A stretch of DNA of 61,956 nt from Rhizobiales bacterium 63-22 (GTDB lineage: Bacteria > Pseudomonadota > Alphaproteobacteria > Rhizobiales > Rhizobiaceae): positions 1 through 61,956 of the forward strand of contig MKVZ01000012.1 of the NCBI GenBank assembly GCA_001898995.1, in the 5' to 3' direction. How positions within the stretch are numbered: the first letter of the stretch is position 1; the number at the start of each line of letters is the position of its first letter. The notes beneath the pieces are model-generated. The model searched no databases, was not told the DNA's origin, and saw nothing but the letters and a program-made list of their open reading frames with translations. Made by a program: the position numbers and the translations under genes. Below, in pieces: positions 8,789 through 17,340 of this stretch.

Positions 8789-9514
8789 TCACCGCTGCGC
8801 GGCGTCAAGCACGCGGCGCATGCCCGCCGCCACGTCCCGCGCGTTCGGCGGGTCGGAATGGATACAGACGGTGCTGAACGAGATGTCGAGCAGCGTGCCG
8901 TCGACGGCCTCGACCTTGCCTTCCCGCACGGCGCGGTCGAGCCGGGCCGCCGCCTTCTCTACGTCGACCGCCGACTGGGTGCGCGGAATGATCAACTCGC
9001 CTGCAGGACCATAGGAGAGATCGGCGAAGAACTCGCCGACGAAGGCCGCGCCGACCGCCCTGGCCGCCTTTTCATGCAGCGAGCCGGCCATGCCGAACAG
9101 CGGCACGTCGAAGGCTTTGGCGGCCTCGGCCATGGCGGTGGCGAGCGCGATGTCGCGCGCGGCCATGCCGTAGATGATCCCGTGCGGCTTGACGTGGCTC
9201 AACGATGCGCCGGCGTTGCGCAGGAAGCCGGTCAGCGCGCCGATCTGGTAGATGAAGGCGGCGCGCAGCTCCTCGGGCGTGAGCCGCAATTCGCGCCGGC
9301 CGAAACCCTCGCGGTCCGGCAGCGACGGATGCGCGCCGATCTTCTTGCCGTGGCTGATTGCCAGTTCCACGGCGCGGCTCATGGTCATCGGATCGCCCGC
9401 ATGGAAGCCGCAGGCGATGTTGGCGCAGTCGATGAAGGGCATGATGCCGGCATCGTCGCCGAACCGCCAGTTGCCGTAGCTTTCCGCCATGTCGCAATTC
9501 AACGTAACCGTCAT
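8789..9514 (-). CDS. pxpA: 5-oxoprolinase subunit A (LamB/YcsF family)
   Basis: 241 residues, the normal size for PxpA. The N-terminal LNCDMAESYGNW, the DCANIACGFHAGDP block (about 29-42) and VKPHGIIYG (about 108-116) are family signatures and hold conserved acid and histidine residues. In E. coli PxpA acts with PxpBC to cleave 5-oxoproline to glutamate with ATP. It is the first gene of the operon and is divided from the divergent GntR gene by a promoter region with two repeated sites. Its remote position from pxpBC within one operon is unusual. Confidence 0.92.
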   Translation of the reverse strand: MTVTLNCDMAESYGNWRFGDDAGIMPFIDCANIACGFHAGDPMTMSRAVELAISHGKKIGAHPSLPDREGFGRRELRLTPEELRAAFIYQIGALTGFLRNAGASLSHVKPHGIIYGMAARDIALATAMAEAAKAFDVPLFGMAGSLHEKAARAVGAAFVGEFFADLSYGPAGELIIPRTQSAVDVEKAAARLDRAVREGKVEAVDGTLLDISFSTVCIHSDPPNARDVAAGMRRVLDAAQR

Positions 9515-9523
9515 CGACCTTGA

Positions 9524-9607
9524 TCCGTCTAGTGTTATAACGATTTAGGCAAATGTGCCCTGCCCCGATTTTACTGTCAATAGGTCCGTCTGGTGTTATA
9601 ACGATTT
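9524..9607. promoter_or_regulatory. two 23-bp direct repeats, probable GntR operators
   Basis: Copy 1 lies at 9524-9546 and copy 2 at 9585-9607. They match at 22 of 23 positions (A/G difference at the eighth base). Each contains the palindromic core GTTATAAC. They start 61 bp apart and sit between pxpA (minus strand) and the GntR gene (plus strand); copy 2 lies just before the GntR ribosome-binding site. FCD-type GntR regulators usually bind short palindromes of this kind. Assignment to the adjacent regulator is inference. Confidence 0.75.
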
Positions 9608-9633
9608 TGCTCTGATTGGAGGAGAATCGAACC

Positions 9634-10311
9634 TTGAATCTCGAAAATGAACCGCCGAGCCGGGCCTCTCAGGAACCCGATCTTTCGCCCGTGTCGCGGG
9701 ATGTGCTTCATGAGCAGATCTACGAGCGCCTCAAGCGCAACCTGATGATGGGGCGCTTCACGCCGGGACAGAAGCTTCCGCTGCGCGGACTGGCGAAAAG
9801 CCTCGGAACCAGCCTGATGCCGGTGCGCGACGCGCTGCAGCGGCTGGAGAGCACGGGCTGCGTTTCCTCGCTGCCCAACCGTACGATGGTCGTGCCGGAA
9901 TTCAGCTCCAAGGAGCTTCAGGACATCTGCGTGCTGCGCACCGTGCTGGAGGGGGCGACGGCGGAACGCGCCGCTGTGATGCGCACGGAGGCGGAGCTGG
10001 AGACGCTCCGGGCCTATGTGGACGACATCTGCCGCGCGGAGCGCACGAACGACATCGACCTTTTCCTGGAGGCGAACTACCATTTCCACATGTTGATCGC
10101 CGATATGAGCCGGCTGAGCTTCATCGGATATCTGCTGGAGCCGCTGTGGATGCATATCGGTCCCTCCATCAGGCGGTCAGTGCCGAACCGGGCGCTGTTC
10201 GAAAGCGCGGCGCGGAGACACACGGACGTCTATGAAGCCATCGTCGCCCGCGATGTTCAGACAGCGGTGACCGCAATCCAGCGCGACATTCTGGACGGCT
10301 ACGCGTTCTAG
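9634..10311 (+). CDS. GntR-family transcriptional regulator, FCD subfamily
   Basis: About 225 residues. The start is set at TTG 9634 because GGAGGAG lies 9-10 bp before it; an in-frame TTG at 9616 would put that site inside the gene. The N-terminal winged helix shows YERLKRNLMMGRFTPGQKLP and GTSLMPVRDALQRLES. The C-terminal FCD ligand domain shows the usual arginine- and histidine-bearing helices (LRTVLEGATAERAA, NYHFHMLIADMS). It is divergent from the pxpA operon and probably represses it, releasing on binding an acidic metabolite. Confidence 0.92.
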   Translation: MNLENEPPSRASQEPDLSPVSRDVLHEQIYERLKRNLMMGRFTPGQKLPLRGLAKSLGTSLMPVRDALQRLESTGCVSSLPNRTMVVPEFSSKELQDICVLRTVLEGATAERAAVMRTEAELETLRAYVDDICRAERTNDIDLFLEANYHFHMLIADMSRLSFIGYLLEPLWMHIGPSIRRSVPNRALFESAARRHTDVYEAIVARDVQTAVTAIQRDILDGYAF

Positions 10312-10323
10312 CGGGTTCCGGCG

Positions 10324-11289
10324 TCATGGCCAGACCTGCGCGAATCTCCGCAATGAGCGGCTGAGCAGGGCCTCGTCCATGCCGCGGCCGAGGAGCACGA
10401 CGCGGTCGTCCTCCGGCGGCGCGTCATCTTCGGCCGGTTCGGGCAGGATTTCCGGCGGCTGCACGACCTTGCGCACGGATTGCAGCAGCAGGCGTCCCGC
10501 CGGGCTCGTCACCACGCCCTTCACCCGCACGATGTCGTCGCCGCGCGCGGCGAGAAGCGCGGACAGCCAGACTGAGAAGCTAGCCCAGCCTCCGCCCTGC
10601 GAAACATCCAGCCGGCAGGGGCGGATCGGTTCGCTGGCGGAGGGAAGAACCGGAAGCGCGTAGGGCTCGGCCTCATCTTCGGGCAGTTCATGCCGCACGC
10701 CGCGCTCCGCTCCTTCGATCCGCGCACCGGGATTGAGCAGGCGCAAGGTGCTGACCAGCCGCGCCAGGCCGGGCCGAGACGCCTCGCGCGGCTTGGTGAC
10801 GATGATGGTTTCGCCCGCCTCGATCTGCCGCCGCGCCAGTTCGTCCTCGGCCAATTGCGACGGCGCGTGCAGGGCGTCGACCAGCACGATCACCCGGTCG
10901 ACGAAAAGCCGCCGCGCCAGCATCGCGTCGCTCGCGAGCGTATTGGCGATCGCGCCGGGATCGGCCAGTCCGCTCGTCTCCAGCAGGAACCGGCCGGCAG
11001 CATCCGCCGGCGACGCGTCGCGCTCCGCCAAAAGCCTGCGCAAAGCCGCGAGCAGCGCCGCCCTGCCCTCGCAGCAGGCGCATCCGCCGGCGAGAATCTC
11101 GATCCGGCCCGCCTTGCCGAGGAGGAGATTGTCGACGGGCGTTTCGGCGGCCTCGTTGACCAGCAGGCGCGCCGTCCCGAAACGGCCTTCGTGCAACTGG
11201 TGGCGCAGCCACGTGCTCTTGCCCGCGCCCAGAAAGCCGCCCACGATGGTGAGCGGAATGCGGCCGTCGGGGCGCGGACCGTCAGTCAT
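10324..11289 (-). CDS. CobW/G3E-family P-loop GTPase, putative metallochaperone
   Basis: 321 residues. The P-loop GGFLGAGKST (17-26), the metal-binding motif CACC (70-73) and a TKP nucleotide-specificity segment mark COG0523 G3E GTPases. The CobW C-terminal domain is present. These proteins deliver zinc or other metals to client enzymes. It overlaps the small CxxC gene by 8 bp and lies three genes from a putative metal-dependent deacetylase, its likely client. It has no histidine-rich metal stretch. Confidence 0.9.
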   Translation of the reverse strand: MTDGPRPDGRIPLTIVGGFLGAGKSTWLRHQLHEGRFGTARLLVNEAAETPVDNLLLGKAGRIEILAGGCACCEGRAALLAALRRLLAERDASPADAAGRFLLETSGLADPGAIANTLASDAMLARRLFVDRVIVLVDALHAPSQLAEDELARRQIEAGETIIVTKPREASRPGLARLVSTLRLLNPGARIEGAERGVRHELPEDEAEPYALPVLPSASEPIRPCRLDVSQGGGWASFSVWLSALLAARGDDIVRVKGVVTSPAGRLLLQSVRKVVQPPEILPEPAEDDAPPEDDRVVLLGRGMDEALLSRSLRRFAQVWP

Positions 11290-11575
11290 CGCCGAGCGCC
11301 CGCGCGGAAAGAGGATCGATGGGCGCTCCCGCCATGCGCGCCGCCTCCGCCCAGAGCGTCTCCAGGTCGGGCGTAAGCACGCAAGCCCCGTCCGCAGCCC
11401 TCAACTGGAAGCCGGGCGTCGCGCCGTCGTCATGGGCGCTGAGCCTGTAGGGGGCCAGCAGCCGGTTGACATAGGCCAGCCGCATATAGCGCAGCCGCAG
11501 CCGGTCGCCCGGCGTCGCGGCCCCGGCGTCGGTCCAATGGCCCGGTCTGGACGGAAAGCCGCAGGCGCTGCACAC
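11282..11575 (-). CDS. small CxxC protein of unknown function
   Basis: 97 residues from a GTG start that follows the deacetylase stop by 3 bp; its end overlaps the GTPase start by 8 bp, so it is translated as part of the operon. The N-terminus MCSACGF holds a CxxC pair but I see no second pair, so a complete zinc ribbon would need a partner or a dimer. The rest is arginine- and leucine-rich with no recognised domain. Its place between a metalloenzyme and a metal-chaperone GTPase suggests a role in metal handling; this is inference. Confidence 0.65.
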   Translation of the reverse strand: MCSACGFPSRPGHWTDAGAATPGDRLRLRYMRLAYVNRLLAPYRLSAHDDGATPGFQLRAADGACVLTPDLETLWAEAARMAGAPIDPLSARALGDD

Positions 11576-11578
11576 GGT

Positions 11579-12481
11579 TCAGACCACCTCCGGCCTTTCG
11601 CTTCCCGCGAAGGGATAGCGCTTGCGGAAATCGGCGGCGATCTCCTCGAAGGGAGCCCATTCGACACCCTCATGGCCGCTGATATATTCGATGAGGCGCT
11701 CGAGCATCAGCAGCACCTGCGGACGCCCCGACACGTCGGGATGGATGGTGAAGGCGAAGACGGCGTAATCCATTTCGCGATAGACCCAGTCGAACTGGTC
11801 GCGCCACAATTGCTCGATGTCGCGCGGGCTGACGAAACCGTGGCTGTTGGGGGCCTTCTTCATGAACATCATCGGCGGCAGGTCGTCGACATACCAGTTG
11901 GCCGCGATGTCGACGAGGTCGATCTCCTTGCCGTGCCTCAGCGGATGCATCCATTCGGCCGCCTGCCTGGTGTAATCGATGACGTTCCACTCGTCCCCGA
12001 CGCGGGCGTAGAAGGGCTGGAAGTCGCGATAGCCCTGGCTGTGGTCGTAACTGAAGCCGTGCTTCAGGAGAAGATCGGCGGTGACCGCCGACATTTCCCA
12101 CCACGGGGCCACATAGCCGCGCGGAGCCTTGCCGGTCAGCTTCTCGATCAGCTCGATCGACTTGACCAGCACGTCCTCCTCCTGCCGCGGCGTCATCGCG
12201 ATCGGGTTCTCGTGCAGATAGCCGTGTGCGCCGATCTCGTGGCCGGCGTCCACGATCATCTTCATTTCCTTTGGAAACGTCTCCAGCGAATGGCCCGGGA
12301 CGAAGAAGGTGGTGCGGAGGTCGTATTTGCGGAAAAGCCGCAGAAGGCGCGGCACGCCCACCTCGGTGGCGAATATGCCGCGCTGGATGTCCGAGGGGCT
12401 GTCGCCGCCGCCATAGGACCCGATCCAGCCGGCGACGGAATCGATATCCGTGCCGAACGCGCAGTAGATTTTCTTGCTCAT
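11579..12481 (-). CDS. polysaccharide deacetylase-family protein (H. pylori PgdA / cyclic imidase type)
   Basis: 300 residues of the NodB/PuuE fold. Metal ligands are probably the aspartates in TDIDS (11-15) and HGYLH (85-89, H-x3-H), with APWWE (124-128) and HPDVSGRP further on. Its length and running text resemble the H. pylori PgdA (HP0310) group, which also contains bacterial cyclic imidases and allantoinase-like proteins, more than secreted chitin deacetylases. There is no signal peptide, so it acts in the cytoplasm. In this operon an imide- or amide-hydrolysing role on the imported compound is more likely than cell-wall modification. Confidence 0.85.
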   Translation of the reverse strand: MSKKIYCAFGTDIDSVAGWIGSYGGGDSPSDIQRGIFATEVGVPRLLRLFRKYDLRTTFFVPGHSLETFPKEMKMIVDAGHEIGAHGYLHENPIAMTPRQEEDVLVKSIELIEKLTGKAPRGYVAPWWEMSAVTADLLLKHGFSYDHSQGYRDFQPFYARVGDEWNVIDYTRQAAEWMHPLRHGKEIDLVDIAANWYVDDLPPMMFMKKAPNSHGFVSPRDIEQLWRDQFDWVYREMDYAVFAFTIHPDVSGRPQVLLMLERLIEYISGHEGVEWAPFEEIAADFRKRYPFAGSERPEVV

Positions 12482-12530
12482 GACTTGCTCCCTGAATCGA
12501 ATGGACCGACCGAATGGACGAAACCGGCGA

Positions 12531-13286
12531 TCAGAAGCGCCCGACCAGAAGGCCGCCGTCGACCGTGATCACCTGGCCGGTGATATAGCGCGCCTGCGCG
12601 GAGGCGAGGAACACCGCCACGTCGGCGACGTCGTCCGCCTCGCCGACCCGGCGCATCGGAATATATTGCGCCGCGGCCTCCAGACCGTCCGGCCCCAGCG
12701 AATGGTCGACCGAAAGCGCCTGCGCTGTGCGGATATAGCCGGGCGCGATCCCGTTCACCCGCACGCCCTCCGGCGCAAGCTCCACGGCGAGCGCGCGCAC
12801 CAGGCCGATCACGCCGGACTTCGCGGCGGAGTAATGCGCGTGCTCGTCCCATCCATAGGCGATGCCCATGATCGAGGACATCGCCACCATGCTGCCCCGT
12901 CCGGCCGCCCGCATACTGGGCGCGGCGGCGCGGAACAGGCGCATGACGCCGTTGAGGTCGACGTCGAGCGTGCGCTGCCACCCCTTGTCCGTCATCTCCG
13001 CGAAAGGTTCGCGCAGGGCGATGCCGGCGTTGGCGATAACGGCGTGCGGCGCGCCGGAGGCGGCGACAGCCTGCTCGACCACGGCGTTGACGTTCTCGGT
13101 GCTGGTGACGTCAAGCCGATGGAACTCGGCGCTTCCGCCGCCGGCCACGATCTCCTCGGCTACGCCGCGCCCCTCATTCTCCAGCACGTCCGTGGCGACG
13201 ATATGGAAGCCCGCTTTGGCGAAGCCGAGCGCGGTGGCGCGCCCGATGCCGATGCCAGCGCCGGTGATGATGACTGACTGTTTCAT
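12531..13286 (-). CDS. SDR-family NAD(P)-dependent oxidoreductase
   Basis: 251 residues. The cofactor motif TGAGIGIG (8-15), NAG in the fourth strand, a serine-tyrosine-lysine catalytic set (MSSIMG, then YSAAKSG) and the C-terminal ITVDGG are classic short-chain dehydrogenase features. It would oxidise or reduce an alcohol/ketone in the pathway fed by the ABC transporter of the same operon. The substrate is not deducible. Confidence 0.92.
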   Translation of the reverse strand: MKQSVIITGAGIGIGRATALGFAKAGFHIVATDVLENEGRGVAEEIVAGGGSAEFHRLDVTSTENVNAVVEQAVAASGAPHAVIANAGIALREPFAEMTDKGWQRTLDVDLNGVMRLFRAAAPSMRAAGRGSMVAMSSIMGIAYGWDEHAHYSAAKSGVIGLVRALAVELAPEGVRVNGIAPGYIRTAQALSVDHSLGPDGLEAAAQYIPMRRVGEADDVADVAVFLASAQARYITGQVITVDGGLLVGRF

Positions 13287-13364
13287 GGTTCCGTTCCTCT
13301 CGATTTCGTTCCGGCGTCCGCGAGCGGCCGCGTCTTGTTTCCGTGCGGGGCCGAAGCCGGCCCC

Positions 13365-14333
13365 TTATTTGATCACGCCGATCTTCTTGCGGTCGAGCGA
13401 CACCAGCACCGCCGCCACCAGGACGAGGCCCTGGGCGATGATCTGCAATTCCGCGCCGATGCCCACAATGACGAGGCCGTTCAGAAGAATATTGATGATG
13501 AGCGCGCCGACGATTGTGTTGACGAGGCTGCCTGTGCCGCCGGTAAGCGGCGTGCCGCCGAGCACGACGGCGGCGATGACTGTCAGCTCCATACCGGTTC
13601 CGGCGGTCGGCGTCGCCGCGCCGACGCGCGAGGCGAGCACGGTTCCGCCGATGGCCGCCGTGACGCCGGAGATGATGAAGACCAGCAGCTTCACCCGGCT
13701 CACGCGCACGCCCGACATGGCGGCGACCTTCTCCTGCCCGCCAACGGCCGCGACGTAGCGTCCGAAAGCGGTGAAGCGGAACAAACAGAACATGACGACG
13801 AAGACCACGAGGCCGGGTACGTAGATGCCGGGGGCGACGCCCATCCAGTCCCATTCCGTCGGCGTCATCATGGGCTGTGTACCGGAATAGAGCAGGGTCA
13901 GGCCCCGTGCCACCGACAGCATGCCGAGCGTCATGATGAAGGAGGGTATCTTGAGATAGGCGAGGCCAGCGCCGTTGACCGCGCCGGCGAGCGCGCCGAC
14001 GACCATCGCCGCGAGGAAGCCCGCGGCGGGGCTCACGTCCTGCGCGACATGCGCACCGACCATGCTGGCCAGCGCCGCGACCGAGCCGACCGAAAGGTCG
14101 ATCGAGCCGGAGGTGATCACCAGCGTCGAGCCGAAAGCGACGATCGCCAGCACCACGGTCTGGACGAAGACGGTCTGGGCGTTGTCGAGCGTCGCGAAAC
14201 GGTTCGGCGCAGCGGCGCTGAAAATCGCGATAAGCAGGAGCAGCGCCACGAAGGGAATGAACTTGCGCGCGATCTCGCGTCCGCTCCGTCCCATCAGCTT
14301 CGATCCGCTGGCGCCAATGGCGTTCTGTGACAT
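13365..14333 (-). CDS. ribose-type ABC transporter permease (RbsC family)
   Basis: 322-residue integral membrane protein with the family segment GSIDLSVGSVAALASM near residue 80 and GGTPLTGGTGSLVNT late in the chain. It is the second transporter permease of this type in the window. The ATPase gene lies 12 bp upstream and the SDR gene 78 bp downstream, all on the same strand under the LacI-type palindrome. Confidence 0.93.
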   Translation of the reverse strand: MSQNAIGASGSKLMGRSGREIARKFIPFVALLLLIAIFSAAAPNRFATLDNAQTVFVQTVVLAIVAFGSTLVITSGSIDLSVGSVAALASMVGAHVAQDVSPAAGFLAAMVVGALAGAVNGAGLAYLKIPSFIMTLGMLSVARGLTLLYSGTQPMMTPTEWDWMGVAPGIYVPGLVVFVVMFCLFRFTAFGRYVAAVGGQEKVAAMSGVRVSRVKLLVFIISGVTAAIGGTVLASRVGAATPTAGTGMELTVIAAVVLGGTPLTGGTGSLVNTIVGALIINILLNGLVIVGIGAELQIIAQGLVLVAAVLVSLDRKKIGVIK

Positions 14334-14345
14334 GTCGTTATTCCT

Positions 14346-15860
14346 TCAAACCATGCATGCGACGAGGTCTTCCTCGCTCGGGCTCATATGGGCGTCGAAC
14401 TGGCCGGTGACCGCGCCGCGCCGCATGATGACGATGTGGTCGCTCATCCCGCGCAGCTCGTTCAATTCGTCGCTGATGAGCAGGATCGCCGTGCCCTGCC
14501 CCGCCAGGTCGCGCAGCGTGCGGTAGATGAGCGATTTGGCGCCCACGTCGACGCCGCGCGTCGGGTTTTGCAGCACGAGAAGGCGCGGCCGGCGCAGCAT
14601 CCATTTTCCGAGCACGACCTTCTGCCGGTTGCCGCCGCTGAGATTGGCGGGAAGATCGGCCGGACCGCGGCAGGCGATCGCCAGTTGCTCGATGATGCGG
14701 CTCGACTGGAGCGCGTCGTCGCGCCGCGAGGTGACGCCCCATTTCGACCGCATCGGCAAGGTCGGCAGGGCGATATTGTCCTGGATGGCGGCCTGGAGCA
14801 GAAGGTCGTTCGCCTCGCGGTCGCCGGAGACGAAGCCGACGCCGCTGTCGATCGCCTCGCGCGCGCTTTGCGGCGCGTAAGCCTCGCCGGACAGCATCAT
14901 TGCGCCGCCCGTCACCCGCGCCACGCCGAAGATCGCATGGGCGACGTCCTCGCAGCCGCAGCCGACCAGCCCGCCCAGGCCGACGATCTCGCCGGCGCGC
15001 ACCTCGATGCTGAAGCCGCGCACCACGCCGCCCGTATCGACACCGGAGAGGCTCAGCACCGGCTGTCCGTCCTGCGCGTAAGGCGCGCGGGCATCGTCGT
15101 GATAGAGTTCGCTGATCAGCGAGCGGCCCACCATCAGCGTCTGGAGCTGGCTTTCGTCGAGATCGGCCGTCGGCAGCGTCCGCACATGGCGGCCGTCCTT
15201 GAGCACGGTCACGCTCTGGCAGAGATCGAAGGTCTCCTCGAGATAATGAGAGATGAACAGGATCGTAACGCCCTCGGCGGCGACTTCGCGCAGCACCTTC
15301 GACATGCGGATCACGCCCTGCTTGGTGAGGCTCGCGGACATTTCGTCGACGACGAGGACGCGCGGCCCGAAGGCCAGAGCGCGGGCCAGTTCGACGAATT
15401 TCTGTGATTCCAGATCGAGATCCCCGGCGCGAACGTCCGGGGACACGTTCACGCCCACCCGCTCCAGCGCCTCACGCGCCAGGCGGTCGCGCCGCCAGCC
15501 GTTGAGAACGCCGAGCCGGGTGTAGAGCCGCTCGCGCCCCAGAAACAGATTGTCGGCGACGGTCAGGCCCGGAACCAGGCCCGGTTCCTGCAGCACGATC
15601 TCCACCCCGGCGGCGCGGGCGCCGGCGAGCGTCGCCGGCGCATAAGGCTCGCCGTCGAGCTCCATCGAGCCTTTGCTCGGATCGACCAGCCCGCAGACGA
15701 TCTTGACCAACGTCGACTTGCCGGCGCCGTTCTCGCCAGCGAGCGCATGGATCTCGCCCCGGCGGAAGACAACGTCCTCGCCTCCCGCCAGATCGAGCAC
15801 CGTGGCGGCGTCATAGGTCTTGCGTATATCCCTGAGCGCCAGCCGCGCAGCGTGAGACAT
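14346..15860 (-). CDS. ribose-type ABC transporter ATP-binding protein, duplicated (RbsA family)
   Basis: 504 residues from the ATG at 15860 (MSHAARLALRDI), which fits the family start; a 16-residue upstream extension has no family support. Walker A GENGAGKST is in the first cassette. The second carries a degenerate P-loop (GLVGCGCEDVAH) and the signature NLSGGNRQKVVLGKWML. The first-cassette signature region is weak: ESQKFVELARAL in place of a canonical LSGGQ, as is common in this family. Confidence 0.94.
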   Translation of the reverse strand: MSHAARLALRDIRKTYDAATVLDLAGGEDVVFRRGEIHALAGENGAGKSTLVKIVCGLVDPSKGSMELDGEPYAPATLAGARAAGVEIVLQEPGLVPGLTVADNLFLGRERLYTRLGVLNGWRRDRLAREALERVGVNVSPDVRAGDLDLESQKFVELARALAFGPRVLVVDEMSASLTKQGVIRMSKVLREVAAEGVTILFISHYLEETFDLCQSVTVLKDGRHVRTLPTADLDESQLQTLMVGRSLISELYHDDARAPYAQDGQPVLSLSGVDTGGVVRGFSIEVRAGEIVGLGGLVGCGCEDVAHAIFGVARVTGGAMMLSGEAYAPQSAREAIDSGVGFVSGDREANDLLLQAAIQDNIALPTLPMRSKWGVTSRRDDALQSSRIIEQLAIACRGPADLPANLSGGNRQKVVLGKWMLRRPRLLVLQNPTRGVDVGAKSLIYRTLRDLAGQGTAILLISDELNELRGMSDHIVIMRRGAVTGQFDAHMSPSEEDLVACMV

Positions 15861-15924
15861 TATCGTCTCTCCTTTCTTGCGGATCCGGGCGATCCCGCCA
15901 TGCGGCACGGACCGCCCGCCACTG

Positions 15925-16983
15925 TCACTGGATCGCGATCTTGAAGTCGTCCGTGGATGCGTTCGGATTGTAGGTCACCGACATCTTCTTGACGTCATAG
16001 GGCGGCATGCCGGAGCCGAACTGCTCGATATATTTGTCGACATTGTCCTTGGTGACGAGAAGATAGTCCATCACGACGTAAGGATTCTTCGGCTTGTGGC
16101 CGTTGAGATAGTCGAAGGCCATGATGTAGGTGAAACCGCCATCGACGAACTGGCCACCGGAATCCGCCAGGATGTCGCCGGCCTTGATCGCCTGTGCGCC
16201 GTCGGCCTCGGCGTCGAAGCCGGTGACGTGCACCTTTCCGGTGAGGTTGGCCTGCTTCAACGCCGCCGCGGCGCCGATGGCCGCGCCGTCGTCATAGTTC
16301 CAGATGCCGTCGAAGCCTGGGCCGGGATAGGCCGAAAGATAGTTTTCCGTCGCCTTGATCCCGTCCTCGCGTAGCTCGACGCCGTACTGGACCTGGAGCA
16401 CCTTGAAGTCGGGATGCTTGCTGGCGAATTCCTGGAGGCCGCCCAGCCGATCCTCGGCGATGGAACTGCCCTTGGTGCCGGTGGTGGCGACGATCTTGCG
16501 CGCACCGGCGTCGTAGAGCGCCTTGGCCGTCGCCAACGCGCCCCGATGGCTGTCGGCGCCGACGAAGCCGATATATTGCGGATATTTCTGCGGGTCCGGC
16601 TTGAAGCCCGGCGTACGCTCGGCGAAGAAGATCGGGATCTTGGCGCGGTCGGCCGCCTTGATGAGGGCGGGCGCCACGGCCGTCGTCACCGGCGCGGTGA
16701 TGATCGCATCGACCTTGAGGGATGCGAAATTGTCCATGATCTGCAACTGTTTGGCTTCGTCCTGGCTGGCGTCCTCAACGACGAGCTTGCCGCCAAGTTG
16801 GTCTGCCACGTGCTTGGCGAAGTCGACTTCCTGCTTCCAGAAGGGATTGGCCAGCACCGGTACGGCGAAACCGATGACGACCTTTTTCGCCGGCTCCGAG
16901 GCCGAAGCATACTGAATGCCGCCCAGAATACTCGAACTGACCAAAATGAAACCAATGGCCGTGGTGATGCGACGCTTGTGCAT
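15925..16983 (-). CDS. ribose-type ABC transporter substrate-binding protein
   Basis: 352 residues with an N-terminal signal segment (ITTAIGFILVSSSILGG) followed by a periplasmic-binding-protein type 1 fold: VVIGFAVPVLANPFWKQEVDFA, DAIITAPVT and VTGFDAEADGAQAIKAG. It is the first gene of the operon and starts 54 bp from the palindromic operator. The ligand is unknown; sugar, polyol or a sugar-like compound is usual for the family. Confidence 0.93.
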   Translation of the reverse strand: MHKRRITTAIGFILVSSSILGGIQYASASEPAKKVVIGFAVPVLANPFWKQEVDFAKHVADQLGGKLVVEDASQDEAKQLQIMDNFASLKVDAIITAPVTTAVAPALIKAADRAKIPIFFAERTPGFKPDPQKYPQYIGFVGADSHRGALATAKALYDAGARKIVATTGTKGSSIAEDRLGGLQEFASKHPDFKVLQVQYGVELREDGIKATENYLSAYPGPGFDGIWNYDDGAAIGAAAALKQANLTGKVHVTGFDAEADGAQAIKAGDILADSGGQFVDGGFTYIMAFDYLNGHKPKNPYVVMDYLLVTKDNVDKYIEQFGSGMPPYDVKKMSVTYNPNASTDDFKIAIQ

Positions 16984-17036
16984 GATGTCCTCTCATTCGC
17001 GCTCGCCTTGTTCCCGTCGGCGATTGTTGAACTTGA

Positions 17037-17066
17037 TATGCAAACGGTTGCGCAATCGTTTGCATA
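17037..17066. promoter_or_regulatory. 30-bp near-perfect palindrome, LacI-type operator
   Basis: Outer arms TATGCAAACG (17037-17046) and CGTTTGCATA (17057-17066) are exact inverted repeats. The centre contains TTGCGCAA. It can also be read as two adjacent 12-bp LacI-family sites, GCAAACGGTTGC (17040-17051) and GCAATCGTTTGC (17052-17063), each with a central CG. It lies 54 bp before the binding-protein gene and 275 bp before the divergent lacI gene, so it probably controls the transporter operon and perhaps lacI. Confidence 0.85.
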
Positions 17067-17340
17067 CCGTTAGAATAAGAGTCCGACGATCGCTGTCAAG
17101 GCCCTCTTTCGCCAATTCCGCTGCCCCCGGATCGGCGCCTGCGGCGCCAGGACGCCGGTCCCGCGGCGGCGAAAGCCTCTAACCTGTTGGGCGACAAATG
17201 ATTTGCAGTTTCGATCTGGACCTATTGATACGGGCGAAAAGCCAAAGCATTTTTGAGGCCGCGACAGGCGAAGACCATGCGCGGGCCGGGAGGAATGCCC
17301 CGTCGCGAGACGGCCGGAAACAGGCGAGGGAGAGGGTCTG

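Noticed and set aside
7599..9014. Long plus-strand open frame opposite the binding protein and pxpA
   Set aside because: Mirror of codons on the minus strand; no recognisable domain or ribosome-binding site.
16984..17340. A further gene between the binding protein and lacI
   Set aside because: Only short frames; the stretch is explained by the palindromic operator and divergent promoters.
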